DNA of 64,000 nt from Ctena decussata (taxonomy: Eukaryota; Mollusca; Bivalvia; Lucinida; Lucinidae): positions 61,205,434 to 61,269,433 of the forward strand of contig OZ022506.1 in NCBI GenBank assembly GCA_963989385.1. The letters are read 5' to 3'. Positions 33,424 through 44,496 of the stretch are shown piece after piece. The position numbers were made by a program, and so were the translations under genes. The first letter of the stretch is position 1; the number at the start of each line of letters is the position of its first letter. The notes under the pieces were generated by a model. That model was given only the letters and a program-made list of their open reading frames with translations. It did no database searches and had not been told where the DNA came from.

Positions 33424-33655
33424 AGGAGAGAGTCGGGTAACTTCGGACAGGCGGGTAAATTCGGACATACCATTGCAATACCATTGCAAACAGTGAAAAT
33501 CCAAATGAGACGGCTCATAATGAGCCGTCTCATCAGGATTTTCACTGTTTGGCCAGTTATTGTGTTGTTTTAGTTCCAGACAACTGACATATAAAGGAAA
33601 AAATGTCACTGTCCGAATTTCCCCACTGTCCGAACTTACCCGACTCTCCCCTACT
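33424..33655. mobile_element. Foldback MITE, GAGTCGGGTAAC family, copy 3
   Basis: TAGGAGAGAGTCGGGTAAC at the left and TTACCCGACTCTCCCCTA at the right. CATACCATTGCAA is duplicated next to the left arm of the hairpin core, a small slippage event. Confidence 0.9.
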
Positions 33656-33722
33656 CATAGGATCAGTTTGATCAGGGCCTACCATAGTTGCCTCTCCATC
33701 TGCATATCCTAACCGAATTATA

Positions 33723-33943
33723 TAGGGTCGAGTCGGGTGACTTCGGACATTGGTAAATTCGGACATACCATTGCAAACAGTGAAAATCCGGATGAGACGG
33801 CTCTTAATGAGCCGTCTCATCAGGATTATCGCTGTTTGCCCAGTTATTTTTTGTTTTGAATTCCAAACAAGTGACATAATTATAAAGGAAACAATGTCAC
33901 TGTCCGAATTTACCAGCTGTCCGAATTTACCTGACTTGACCCT
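33723..33943. mobile_element. Foldback MITE, GAGTCGGGTAAC family, copy 4
   Basis: TAGGGTCGAGTCGGGTGAC and CTGACTTGACCCT. It lies just 67 bp after copy 3 in the same orientation. Confidence 0.9.
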
Positions 33944-33944
33944 C

Positions 33945-34865
33945 ATTAAGGCACAAAACTGTTCTATTTTCAGAACAGTTGCGGTAATAATTTTACATGT
34001 CTCGTTTTTTTTATTATTATTTCTTAGATCTTCTTTTTATGCTTTACGATCAAAATAAGATTTCTCAGTGAAATTCAAATTATAATTTTGACTGTAACAC
34101 TGTAATATTTCTATGTTCTATTAATTTATTTCACTGTTTAGGTAATTGGACTGTTGAAAATATGTACATTTTTACTTTGGCATAGAAGACGTGACAAATG
34201 TTTCTTTAATATGGTATTCATTGGTCATCAATGAGCCTATGTATCTTCTTGTCTGAATGAATGTTTTAGAAATTATTTTGCTGTCATTGCAAACCACATT
34301 AGACTTATATGGGGACCAATTCGAACTATGTATTCACATACATGTATGTTATTCAGTATTCAGGTATGCCTAAATTGACCATTGTTAAGCTGTTCATAAA
34401 TGATAAAATACTCAAATATCCAGAAAATATAGGTCTCAACACTCGTTTTAGAGTGGAAAATACTTTAAAAGTTTTCTTGAATTGTGTTGTGTTTGCATGG
34501 TCACTCTCAGGGGATGATTTCCTATACAAAAATTATATAACATTTCCATAAATTACAGTAACGCGTCCTATAATAGCTGTTCAAGTGTCGTACATATCAC
34601 CTAGAAGTACACAGTGATTATACGACCACAGAGAGGACGATATCTGCGTCCTTTTACTGATTATTATTAATAACCTACTATCGTGTAGCAAAGATATCGG
34701 TCAAGAATTTAAATTAATCAGGGTCATGCTTGCAATGCATATTGTACTTGTACGTGCATGTGCACTATTCTTTATCTAATCAGTACATTCCTACCATTGG
34801 GAAACAAAGTGTACACAAGATAAATGACTAGAGGAAACCCTGCTAATGCATCTACACATGCAGTC
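33945..34865. other. Non-coding stretch
   Basis: AT-rich; short ORFs show no recognisable domain. No repeat structure was seen. Confidence 0.5.
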
Positions 34866-34950
34866 AAGGGCGTAGCTGTCAATACGCAAATACGCAGGTG
34901 CGTATTGAAATTTTGTCATGTTGACAAAATTTCAACACACAACTGTGCAT
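34866..34950. repeat. Hairpin of the GCAGGTGCGTATTGAAATTT family
   Basis: GGGCGTAGCT at the left edge, then CGCAGGTGCGTATTGAAATT and the complementary AAATTTCAACACACAACTG arm around TGTCATGTTGACA. Confidence 0.7.
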
Positions 34951-35740
34951 TTTCATGCTGAAATATTGTTAATTGGGCATAATTTTCATATTACTACCAA
35001 CAGACACGAAAATTTGAAAAAATTAATATATTATTGGCTTAACCCCTTATTATTTCCCTCAATACCCCCTATTACTGCCCTCAATGAGTATAAAACATGA
35101 CTGTGCGTACTGTGTAATTGCCCCTAGCTACATGTATGCCACCTCTGGCAGTCTAATATGGATTTTGTTGTTGCTTTATTTATTTCAAAGACTTGAAAGC
35201 GAACACTACGTAGGTTTATTCCCGGTCCGGGGTCCCGGTCTCAGTTTTTGCGTCTTCACTGTACTCATATGCCCATTTATAGGCTATCGCAACGAAGCTG
35301 TACGTGCGCCGTATCACCTACGTGACTACTCACTGGGCTGCGATCACAGTATAAATGGCGACAAATTGCAAATTGCATTCGCTAGGGAGTTTCCAACGCA
35401 TGTTCAAATGCCACTAGAATTTGCGATTTTTTTTAAATGCACGAAGGGTCAGAAAGTACGAGGAATAGAAGACAATTTTGTGCGGAGCTGGCGACCTATG
35501 AAACTAAATTGTAACTGATTGAATCTTCATGCGACAGTCGCAAAAAAAACCAATTTTGTCGCGCGAATATCCTACGAGTGTCAAACTACTATTCCGCGAG
35601 TGTCGCGCGATATTCCCGCTACATGTATGCGAACTCCTGGCGAATTTTGGCCAAATTTTGTCGTGAGTTCGTGTGACATTCGTACAATATTCGTGCAGCA
35701 TACGCAAATATGTTGTTAGTGCCAATTTAGTGTGACTCTA
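34951..35740. other. Non-coding stretch
   Basis: A 144-codon ORF (35084-35518) has no recognisable domain and no splice context. 35520-35710 is rich in TCGCGCGA/GTCGTG words that do not form a clear repeat. Confidence 0.4.
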
Positions 35741-35744
35741 AGTT

Positions 35745-35786
35745 AAAAAAAAAAAAAAGGGGGGGAGGGGGGGGGGGGGGGGGGGC
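35745..35786 (+). repeat. Poly(A) run followed by a long poly(G) tract
   Basis: About thirteen A, then a G tract of some 26 bases broken by a single A. The G tract could form a quadruplex and is also prone to assembly error. Confidence 0.85.
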
Positions 35787-35989
35787 TAAAAGGCCCTTTT
35801 TCTGCCCAAGAGCAAAATGTTTTATTTTCAGCTGATAATTAGACTATAGTGTCCGCTCTACTGAATTAATAGTGGTTAAGCTCCGTAAGTCCTACTTTTG
35901 GAATAATGGGGTTATTAAAGTGGGTGGGGTTAATCAACATGAACCAGGGGTGTCATATTATAAGCTATATTTCTCCTTCAAATTTAATG

Positions 35990-36910
35990 CCATTCATAAA
36001 TACCTTCCTTTATAAGTTGAAGTCATGTCTTTGGTGACATCTTTTCTCAAATTCTATATTTTAAAGTAAAATCTTATGTCTGCAGAATTTCTTTTAGAGA
36101 CACGGTCAATTTTCATTAATTTTGGTACTTTGAATTCAATATATTCTACCATATCTCTAGAACCAATGGATGACTTCTTACCAAACTGACATGGGTTTGC
36201 CGTTTGGAGAGTGCAACCTGTTGATAAAATTTTGGTGACCTTGACCTTTGTCTCAAGGTCACAGTAAGACTTATAATGTCAATTCTAAGTCAAGTTTTGG
36301 CCATTGTCTACACAGTAGCTCCTGAATTGATATGGAATTGTTCCCAAAGTGGCCTTAATTAAACATTATGAGGAGTTAGAGCACTAGTTATGATTAAATG
36401 GCCATGACATCATGATTAAATGGCCATGACATCATCTTCAAGGTCAAGGTCATGGCTAGACTAAACAGAGTTTAATCATAGATTTTATCAATCAGGCGGC
36501 AGAAAATTACCAAATCTAAGTGTTTTCATTTGAAAATCAATGTTTAATGTGCATAGAATGACCTTGACTTTGGTCTGAAGGTCAGTATTAGCCAAACATG
36601 ATGATACAGAATTGGGTTAAACTTAAAGGTTATAGGAAAGTCTATTGTAAAATAATGAACTTCTGAATGTATTGGTGACCTTCAGATCAAGGTCAATGTC
36701 ATTATATGCATATTAAGCATTGTTTTACAAATAGAAACATACATATTTGTTAAATTTCTGCTTACTAGCTGTGTGAGATCTTTGGTTAAACTCTGTCTAG
36801 TCTAACCTTGACCTTGACCTTGAAGATGATGTCATGTTCTAACTCGTCATAATGTTTAATTTAGGCAAATTTGGTCATCTTTTCAAAACGTGTGCCCCAG
36901 AAGCCATTGG
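35990..36910. mobile_element. Repeat with inverted arms, AAGGTCAAGGTCA type
   Basis: Words from 36345-36476 (AACATTATGAGGAGTTAGA, GACATCATCTTCAAGGTC, GGCTAGACTAAACAGAGTTT) return as complements at 36781-36868. A 36-bp-scale duplication of GATTAAATGGCCATGACATC is seen at 36391-36435. It probably belongs to the Helentron-like class, but the termini were not found. Confidence 0.5.
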
Positions 36911-37013
36911 TTGTACTACAAACACATAGCTTTTTAAGATAGTGTCCTTGATCCGCCATGTTAGAGACACATGTAAAGTTTCAGAGCACAAAGTTACCGA
37001 AGATCTTCGCTTA

Positions 37014-37123
37014 TAAGACGGAGGTTTTCCCTTCCAAAACAATCCCGTAAATCTAGACCCGTCTCAGAAGATGGATCTAGATTTTAGGATTGTTTTGGAA
37101 GAGAAAACCCTATCTAATAGCCG
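37014..37123. mobile_element. Foldback MITE
   Basis: Arms GGTTTTCCCTTCCAAAACAA / TTGTTTTGGAAGAGAAAACC and AAATCTAGA / TCTAGATTT surround a short GTCTCAGAAGATGG centre. A related GAAAACCCCGTCTTATAG end lies at 37170. Confidence 0.7.
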
Positions 37124-37495
37124 ATTAAGAGCTGACTTACATTGTATTTGTGCTACTTTATGGAGAGAGAAAACCCCGTCTTATAGCCGAATTTTGTCTC
37201 CTCGCTTTATGATAAATATGCTCTGGGATTAAAATTTTGTTCAAGCTCATTCTAACAACATTGAAGTATGACACTTTGAAAAATGTAAATGATGCCCGTA
37301 GCCTGTTTACCGTAGGGGCAGTGGGTGTTCAGAGCGGGCACATCGCAAAGCATAAGAAAGGCGGAGTCCATATTTCTCATTTTGTTATCTTTATCCTTCT
37401 CTAGCCTAGGAGAAAAAATCTCTCCTTTACGAATTTTAAAACCTACTCATTCTATTATATTCCATTCTATTCTATCCCATAACCTTACTAGGTCT

Positions 37496-37860
37496 TTAGG
37501 GCACCATAGATGACTTCAAAACAATCGCTTTCCACCTTGCCCTGTCTTCAGCTGCCCTAGATGAGCTGGCAAAATCCATTCCTGTCCACTCTTTGGTATT
37601 GTCTTCCCACCTCTCCTTCTGTCTACCTCTTTTTCTCCTCCCTTTCACTGTGCCCTGAAGAATCGTCTTTGCTAAACCAGAAGACCTTGAGACGTGGCCA
37701 AACCACCTTAGCTTCCGTTTCTTGACCAGCGTCAGGAGTTCATCACACATCCCAATGGCCGCCCGGATCTTCCTGCGAACCTCCTCATTCGTTATATGGT
37801 CCTTGTACGAAATGTTCGAAAACCTACTCATATGGGAGGGAAAATGAAAATGGGAATAGT
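37496..37860 (-). pseudogene. Remnant of an RTE-like reverse transcriptase C-terminus
   Basis: The minus-strand translation contains KKRKLRWFGHVSRSSGLAKT and RRKRGRQKERWEDNTKEWTG, the conserved tail of RTE-type non-LTR polyproteins (RNA-directed DNA polymerase). Upstream polymerase and endonuclease domains are absent, as expected for a 5'-truncated copy. The first residues of the ORF come from the adjoining GAGCCGCG MITE. Confidence 0.75.
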
Positions 37861-37905
37861 TTCCCCTGGAAGTAAGCCCATTCACCTTTAAAGGTTTGCT
37901 AGCAT

Positions 37906-38119
37906 GGCTGATGCGACACGAGAAAACCAACAAAGTGGTTGCGCGCACAGCGCAGACTCTGATCAGAGTCTTCGCTAAGTGCTTAAAGGGCAGCTAAGGT
38001 TCTATGCTACCTCCATGCGGACAGCGAAGACTCTGATCAGACTGGGCGGATGCCCAGGCTGATCTGAGTCTGTGCTGGGCGCACAACCACTTTGTTGGTC
38101 TTCTCGTGTCGCGGCTCAT
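37906..38119. mobile_element. Foldback MITE, GAGCCGCG family, copy 5 (left end damaged)
   Basis: The left terminus reads GATGCGACACGAGAAAACC, missing part of the usual repeat, and the left arm lacks a stretch of the palindrome. The right end is intact (GTGTCGCGGCTCA). Confidence 0.85.
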
Positions 38120-38410
38120 TTGAGTTTGAAAGGGTTGCCCAAGCAATTTACTAAGCATTTACTTGAAAACTATTTGCAATTCGTGCTGTCAAGAGACGTT
38201 AACAAACGCATATTATGTAACCCCTCTGCAAGTCATAAAACATGCTAAGCGTGAAAAAGTAAGAAACGAGGAAAAACATTACTTTTCTGCGTATCTTATA
38301 AGAAAGTTCCTAGTTTTATGTAGGTGATTGCGCATATCATGTCTGGCCTGTTCATTTACGCAGGCTGATACTGCAATCACGAAGATAGTTTTGTAACGAT
38401 GCCTCTCAAA
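38120..38410. other. Spacer between two GAGCCGCG MITEs
   Basis: No feature recognised. Confidence 0.4.
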
Positions 38411-38411
38411 T

Positions 38412-38627
38412 TGAGCCGCGACGTGACCAAACCAACACAGTGACATGTGCGCCCAGCAAAGATTCAGATCAGCTTGGGCATCTGCCCGGTCTGTTAAGAG
38501 TCTTGGCTATCGGCATGACTTAAAGCGCACAGCGAAGACTCTAATCAGACTGGGCGGTTGCCCAGGCTAATCTGAGTATTCGCTGTGCGCACATACCACT
38601 TTGTTGGTTTTCTCGTGACGCGGCTCA
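38412..38627. mobile_element. Foldback MITE, GAGCCGCG family, copy 6 (diverged)
   Basis: TGAGCCGCGACGTGACC and TCGTGACGCGGCTCA. The interior carries GCCCAGCAAAGATTCAGATC, more diverged than in other copies. AT flanks both sides. Confidence 0.85.
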
Positions 38628-38629
38628 AT

Positions 38630-39103
38630 TATCTCTCATGATCAGTCTTCTTATTATCATCAATACTTCATCATTGGTTTTGTAATTAAGGACGGAAATG
38701 TGTTATTTTATTGCGTATTAATGAAATTGCATTAAATCTTTTGTTGTAGCAAAAGTTAGAAATTGCGTTGTCGGATGAACTATGCGACATACCAGCTATT
38801 CAACTGAGTCTTGGTTACTCTGAACTAAGGTCGCGTATTACTTTCAGTTAGGGCCGAACCCAACAAATTAATGAAGACAATCTTTTATTTGATAGCATGT
38901 TAGGTGACCCGGTGCACCTATTATAGTTAAATACATGTTATTATATTACTGGTGTTTTAAAGAGCAGATATTTCCTTTTATCAATATGTCCTTGCCTGAC
39001 ATATAATACGGGCTATTTCAGACATCATCGTAATATATGTGTGGGTTGTTACTTGGAAGTTTTGGCATTGGGTACCAATACGGTCAAACCTACCGGAAGC
39101 AGT
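38630..39103. other. Non-coding stretch
   Basis: AT-rich, nothing recognised. Confidence 0.4.
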
Positions 39104-39115
39104 GTGTGAATGGAG

Positions 39116-39279
39116 TGAGTGAGTGAACTGGGGTTTAACGTCCCACCAACAACGAGGTCATATGGAGACGGGACCTCGGTTTAAAGTCTCATCCGAAAGA
39201 CCGGAGAAGCGTGGGATCGATCTTGCGACCCCTGGATTGGTAGTCCGGAGTGTTATCCACTACACTATAGCCGCTCCTG
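39116..39279 (-). mobile_element. tRNA-derived SINE with 12-bp target-site duplication
   Basis: The minus-strand head AGGAGCGGCTATAGTGTAGT contains an A-box, and GCAAGATCGATCCC a B-box. The central TCGGATGAGAC..TTAAACCGAGG resembles a conserved SINE central domain of molluscs (Meta-type, from memory). The tail is (ACTC)n. TGTGTGAATGGA is repeated at 39104-39115 and 39280-39291. Confidence 0.85.
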
Positions 39280-39899
39280 TGTGTGAATGGACAGATACAT
39301 GTACACATGCACTAGTATTATCATCTATTTTATTTCTTTTTTTTTCAGCTCAGCTGAGCTGAAGGCTCCGGAGGAACTTCTAAGGTACATGTAGGCAGGC
39401 TCCGTCGTCCATCCATAATGTAAAGCTATTTCTCTGAAACCACAAGGCTAATTGTAATTAAATTTTATACAGAGCCACCAGGGCTTTCGGTAACGAAATG
39501 TTGTTCAACTAGATCGAGTTACATTGCTAACATGGTCGCCATGTCCATATATTGTAAAACTATTATATAAATCTGAATCTCCAGAACCAATAAGCCGATG
39601 GCCTTAAAACTTTGGTATTTAGCATCGGGTACTCAAGTACTTCCAAGAGAGTTCAAACTAGAACTGTCGGAGAATCCGACCATACCCCCGCTTAAGTGCT
39701 TTAATCAAATGGTGTTATTTTCGTTACATAAAGTATAGAGCGTCAACATGTATACCAAATATCAATAAATCCCTTTCTATGTAATACTGAATAAAATGGT
39801 TTCACATAGACACATAGAAAAATTAATAAATACGTGTAAGACATAAGCCTTATTCAATCTGCATACCAATATATGAAGATTCAAACTTGAGAGGATGCT

Positions 39900-42290
39900 G
39901 TGAAATTTGTTACGAAAAATTGCATTATTCAAAGTAAGGAGAGAAAGAAAAATTGAAAAAATATCGGGAAGAATAAGCAGGAGAAGGCTGGTTCTCGATC
40001 CCACAATACAACAATTATCATCAATCTGCAAACAAAATATCCCTCCTCTAACTTGCAATGGCTGCTTAGAAACCTTTGACAAAGGTCATTATTCAAAGTT
40101 TGGAGAGACAGAAAATTGGATCAATACAGGGTAGAATATGCCAGATACGGCTGGTTTTCAATCCCACGATACAATATGTTGTCATCAATCTGTATACCAA
40201 ATATGTACATTCTACCTTGAAAGGTTACTGTGAAATCTTTTACGAAAAATTGCATTTTTCAGTGTAAAGAGAGAAAGAAAATAAAACAAACACAGGGAAG
40301 AATACGCCAGATACAGCTGGGTTGAGTCCCACGATACAATCTGTAAACCAAATATGAACATTCTACCTTGAAGGGTTGCTGTGAAATCTTTTACGAAAAA
40401 TTGCAATATTCAATGTAAAGAGAGAAAAAAAATCAGACAAATACAGAGATTAATAAGCGGGAGACGGCTGGTTCTTGATCCCACACTACAATAAGTTGTC
40501 ATTAACCTGCATACCAAATATGACTACTCTAGCTTGCATGGTTGCACAAAAATCTTTGACGAAAAAAATGTGTTATTCAAAGTATAGGAAGAAAGAAAAT
40601 CGGACAAATACACGGAAGAATATACAGGAGAAGGCTGGTTTGCAATCCAACGATACAACACATCGTCATCAACCTGCAAACCAAATATAGCTACTCTAGC
40701 TTGCACAATTGTGGAGAAATCTATGACGAAAAAAAATTCATTATTCAAAGTATGGAAAGTAAGAAAGTTGGACAAAGACAGGGAAGAATAAGCAGGAGAA
40801 GGCTGGTTCTCAATCCCACGATACAACACACCGTCATCAACCTGTATGCAAAATATGACTATTTTAGCTTGAATGGTTGTAGAGAAATCTTGGACGAAAA
40901 ATGTTTTATTCAAAGTATGGAAATAAAGAAAAATGGACAAAGACAGAGAAGAATAAGCAGGAGAAGGCTGGTTCTCAATCCCACGATACAACACATCGTC
41001 ATCAACCTCAATGCCAAATATGACTATTCTAGCTTATATGGTTGTGGAGAAATCTTTGACGAAAATATTTCATTATTCAAAGTATGGAAATAAAGAAAAA
41101 TGGACAAATAAAGGGATAAATAAGTAGGAGAAGGCTGGTTCTTAATCCCACGATACAACATCGTCATCAACCTCTATGCCAAATATGACCATTCTAGCTT
41201 ATATGGTTGTGGAGAAATCTTTGACGAAAAATTTGATTAAAAGGAGACGGACGTAAAAAAATCATTATTCTAAGTATGGAAATAAAGAAAAATGGACTAA
41301 TAAAGGGATGAATAAGCAGGAGAAGGCTGGTTCTCAATCCCACGATACAACCCATCGTCATCAACCTCTATGCCAAATATGACCATTCTAGCTTGCATGG
41401 TTGTGGAGAAATCTTTGACGAAAAATTTGATTAAAAGGGGACGGACGGAAGGACGGACGGACGGAGGGACGAGCGGAATTTTTTTCAGTATTCAAAGTAT
41501 TGAAATAAAGAAAAAATAAAAAAATAAAGGGATGAATAAGTAGGAGAAGGCTGGTTCTCAATCCCACGATACAGCACATCGTCATCAACCTCTATGCCAA
41601 ATATGACCGTTCTAGCTTGTATGGTTGTGGAGAAATCTTTGACGAAAAATTTGATTAAAAGCGGACGGACGGAATAAATTCATTATTCAAAGTATGGAAA
41701 TAAAGAAAAATGGACAAATAAAGGGATGAATAAGTAGGAGAAGGCTGGTTCTCAATCCCACGATACAACATATCATCATCAACCTCTATGCCAAAAACAA
41801 CCATTCTAGCTTGTATGGTTGTGGAGAAATCTTTGACGAATTTGATTAAAAGGAGACGGACGGAAAGACGGACGGAGTGACTGACGGAAGAAACTCATTA
41901 TTCAAAGTATGGAAAGAAAGAAAAATGTGAAATAAAGGGATGAATATGAGGAGAAGGCTGGTTCTCGATCCCATGATACAACACAACGTCATCAACCTCT
42001 ATGCCAAATATAACCATTCTAGCTTGTATGGTTGTGGAGAAATCTTTGACGAAAATTTGATTCAAAGGGGACGGACGGCGGGACGGACGGACGGACAGAT
42101 GTTAACCAGTAATTTCATTATTCAAAGATAGAAAAAAAAGAAAAATGGACAAATAAAGGGATGAATAAGCAGGAGAAGGCTGGTTCTCAATCCCACGATA
42201 CAACACATCGTCATCAACCTCTATGCCAAATATGACCATTGTAGCTTGTATGGTTGTGGAGAAATCTTTGACGAAAAATTTGAATAAAAG
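39900..42290 (+). repeat. About thirteen diverged tandem units of 140-225 bp
   Basis: Each unit contains GGAGAAGGCTGGTTCTCAAT, CCAAATATGACCATTCTAGC and GAGAAATCTTTGACGAAAAA. Later units carry a GGACGGACGGA insertion of varying size (41440, 41865, 42070, 42290), which explains the uneven period. ORFs here are repeat by-products. Confidence 0.85.
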
Positions 42291-42376
42291 GGGACGGACG
42301 GAAGGACGGACTTACGGACGGACGGACGGACGGAAGGACGGACGGACGGACGGACGGACGGAAGGACGGACGGACA
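42289..42376 (+). repeat. (GGAC)n microsatellite
   Basis: Some twenty GGAC units with GAAG and TTAC interruptions, at the right edge of the minisatellite-cored element. Confidence 0.9.
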
Positions 42377-42410
42377 GATGTAAACCAGTATACCCCACTT
42401 TTTCAAAACG

Positions 42411-42999
42411 GGGCTATAATGATGACCTTGGATTGACCAAGAACTTTTTACGGCAAGGTCGAATTTGCTTTCTGGTGTTTTCATATGGGGAAAAGGCTAG
42501 AATCTAAGGTTTTAAGAAAATTGTCAAAGATTTTGGCATAAAAATGGTATATACAGTCAACTTAATGAGGCCATGAAGATTTGTGAGCACAAAAGGTCAA
42601 GGTCATTCTTTGACTTTTGACCCGGGTCTCATATTTTGTCAATTTCACAACTGAAAACTCACTTGGCAAATTGTTACCAAAGTTCATGTAGAGCCTCTAA
42701 GGGTTGAGAGAACAAAATTGATTCAAACGTTCCAGGTCACATGATCAATATGGCCTCCACGATCTTACATGGTAAAAAACTTGGAAAAAGTCTTGCTCTA
42801 CAGAACCAATAGACCAACGGCCTTGAAACTTGGTAAAACATTGGGTACTCGAGTACTACTACCAAGAATATTCAAATGATCTTGACTTTTACTGCAAGGT
42901 TAGTTTGCTTTCTGGTATTTTTGTATGGGCAAATGCTAGAACACAAGAATTCACGGAAATCAGAGAAAAGTTTGGAATAAAAATTGATATAAAGTCATC
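42411..42999. other. Older repeat flank with TGACCTTG words
   Basis: Two similar ~440-bp stretches (TTTTTACGGCAAGGTCGAATTT near 42450 in split form and CTTTTACTGCAAGGTTAGTTT near 42890) suggest a diverged tandem repeat. No gene. Confidence 0.4.
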
Positions 43000-43012
43000 T
43001 AATTGAGTACAT

Positions 43013-43251
43013 ATGAGCCGCGACACGAGATAACCAACAATGTGGTTGTGCACCCAGTGCAGACTCAGATCAGCCTGGGCATCAGCCAAATCCGATCAGA
43101 CTCTTCCCTAAGCGCTTAAAGGGTAGCTAAGGGCCTAAGCTACCTCCATGCGGACAGCGAAGACTCTGATCAGACTGGGCGGATGCCCAGGCTGATCTGA
43201 GTCTGCACTGGGCGCACGACCACATTGTTGGTTTTCTCGCGTCGCGGCTCA
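43013..43251. mobile_element. Foldback MITE, GAGCCGCG family, copy 7
   Basis: TGAGCCGCGACACGAG and CGCGTCGCGGCTCA. It lies inside the left part of a SINE insertion: ATTGAGTACAT just before it matches ATTGAATACAT after the SINE. Confidence 0.9.
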
Positions 43252-43255
43252 ATTA

Positions 43256-43536
43256 TAGAGAGGCGCCGTAGTCGAGTGGTTAGAGTGACTCGGATATGGT
43301 GCAGAAAGTCGCCGGAAGATCGTGAGTTCGCGGATCACCGTCGCCATCCGACGACTGGAAAACTCTCTCTGTCAACCCAGCAGTGAACGGGTACCTGGTT
43401 CGAATCTGGGAATGATAAGGCAGCGAAAGGAGAGAGATGGGCTCCGCCTTTCATCAGCTGTGCCAAAGATACGGTGGGTCTCTAACCCCCACTGCACCTA
43501 CGGCTATTAGGCTATGGGAAATCTTTACCTTACCTA
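43256..43536 (+). mobile_element. tRNA-derived SINE
   Basis: The head GGCGCCGTAGTCGAGTGGTT holds an A-box (TAGTCGAGTGG), and GTGAGTTCGCGGATC is a degenerate B-box. A 200-bp body follows, ending in ATCTTTACCTTACCT. The flanking ATTGARTACAT repeat (43001-43011 and 43537-43547) is the likely duplication. Confidence 0.75.
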
Positions 43537-43679
43537 TTGAATACATGAAGATTTATGACTACGAGAGGTCAAGGTCAATGGTCAGTCTTTGACCTTGGTC
43601 ACAGATCTCTCTTTTTCTACAATGTCAAATATCTCCGCAAACTGTCACACATTTCACGAGTGATGGTTTTTAACGTCAA

Positions 43680-43899
43680 TAGGGGAGAGTCGGGTAACTT
43701 CGGACAGCGGGTAAATTCGGACATTGACATTGTTTCCCTTATATGTCAGTTGTTTGGAACTAAAACAAAAATTATCCGGCCAAACAGAGAAAATCCTGAT
43801 GAGACGGCTCTTTATGAGCCGTCTCATCTGGATTTTCACTGTTTGCAATTGTATGTCCGAATTTACCCGCCTGCCCGAAGTTACCCGACTCTCCCCTAG
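43680..43899. mobile_element. Foldback MITE, GAGTCGGGTAAC family, copy 5 (inverted)
   Basis: TAGGGGAGAGTCGGGTAAC to GTTACCCGACTCTCCCCTA, perfect terminal repeats of 19 bp. The internal asymmetric segment (TTTCCTTATATGTCAG) is on the left, so the copy is inverted relative to the others. Confidence 0.9.
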
Positions 43900-44495
43900 G
43901 TACCTTTTCAGGGCAAGTAACTGCCAGCTCCATTTTACCTACCTTCTAGATAGGGGCTAATTCTTTTAGAAAATAATTTGCTCTTAGAGGAGCAAATACT
44001 TTTCTTTTGAAAAGAGTTTGTCTGTTTTGAAAATGTTTTGCTGTCAGGCAAGCAAATAAGAAGTCACAAAAGTTGTATCCCTTTGGAAGATAATCGAGAA
44101 AAAAAAAACTTCATTAATGCATTTATATCATTGTCATTCTTATTAAATTCGTTCTCCAAACGTAAAGTGGCGTTTCATTCGGAATGTAAATTGAGCAAAT
44201 GTTTAAATAAGGTTGTTAAACTGTGCGTCATTGACCAACGGCTTCGATCACACCATAATACTCTTTTTTGACTGTAAGGTTGCAAATATTGAGTGACTGC
44301 TCGCTACGCCTACTTGCATGTGAAATCTATAGCAGGGGGTGGACATTACTGATAGGCAGTGACAATGAAGCTGTTCCAAACTACAGCAAAATTTGGCCAG
44401 TAATATTTTTAAACGATTCTTATACATCGATTTCTTATTTTTGTTCATCTTTTTATTGATGAAAAGCATCGTTTAATATTAAAAATAAGGAATAA
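43900..44495. other. Non-coding stretch
   Basis: No gene or repeat recognised. Confidence 0.4.
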
Positions 44496-44496
44496 A

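Larger units (their letters stand above)
39345..42410. mobile_element. Helentron/pearl-like element with ~13 minisatellite units and GGAC expansions
   Basis: The left end has AGCTCAGCTGAGCT and GGCTCCGGAGG palindromes. The core is a minisatellite (39900-42290), and a GGAC microsatellite with ACAGATGTAAACCAGTATAC forms the right end. The architecture matches the elements at 10694 and 56990, though the right terminal hairpin was not found. Confidence 0.55.

Noticed and set aside
35084..35518. 144-codon ORF as a gene
   Set aside because: No recognisable domain, no splice or promoter context, and repeat-derived sequence nearby.
40524..41093. Overlapping ORFs of 130-156 codons as genes
   Set aside because: Both strands are open because of the tandem repeat; the translations simply repeat the unit.
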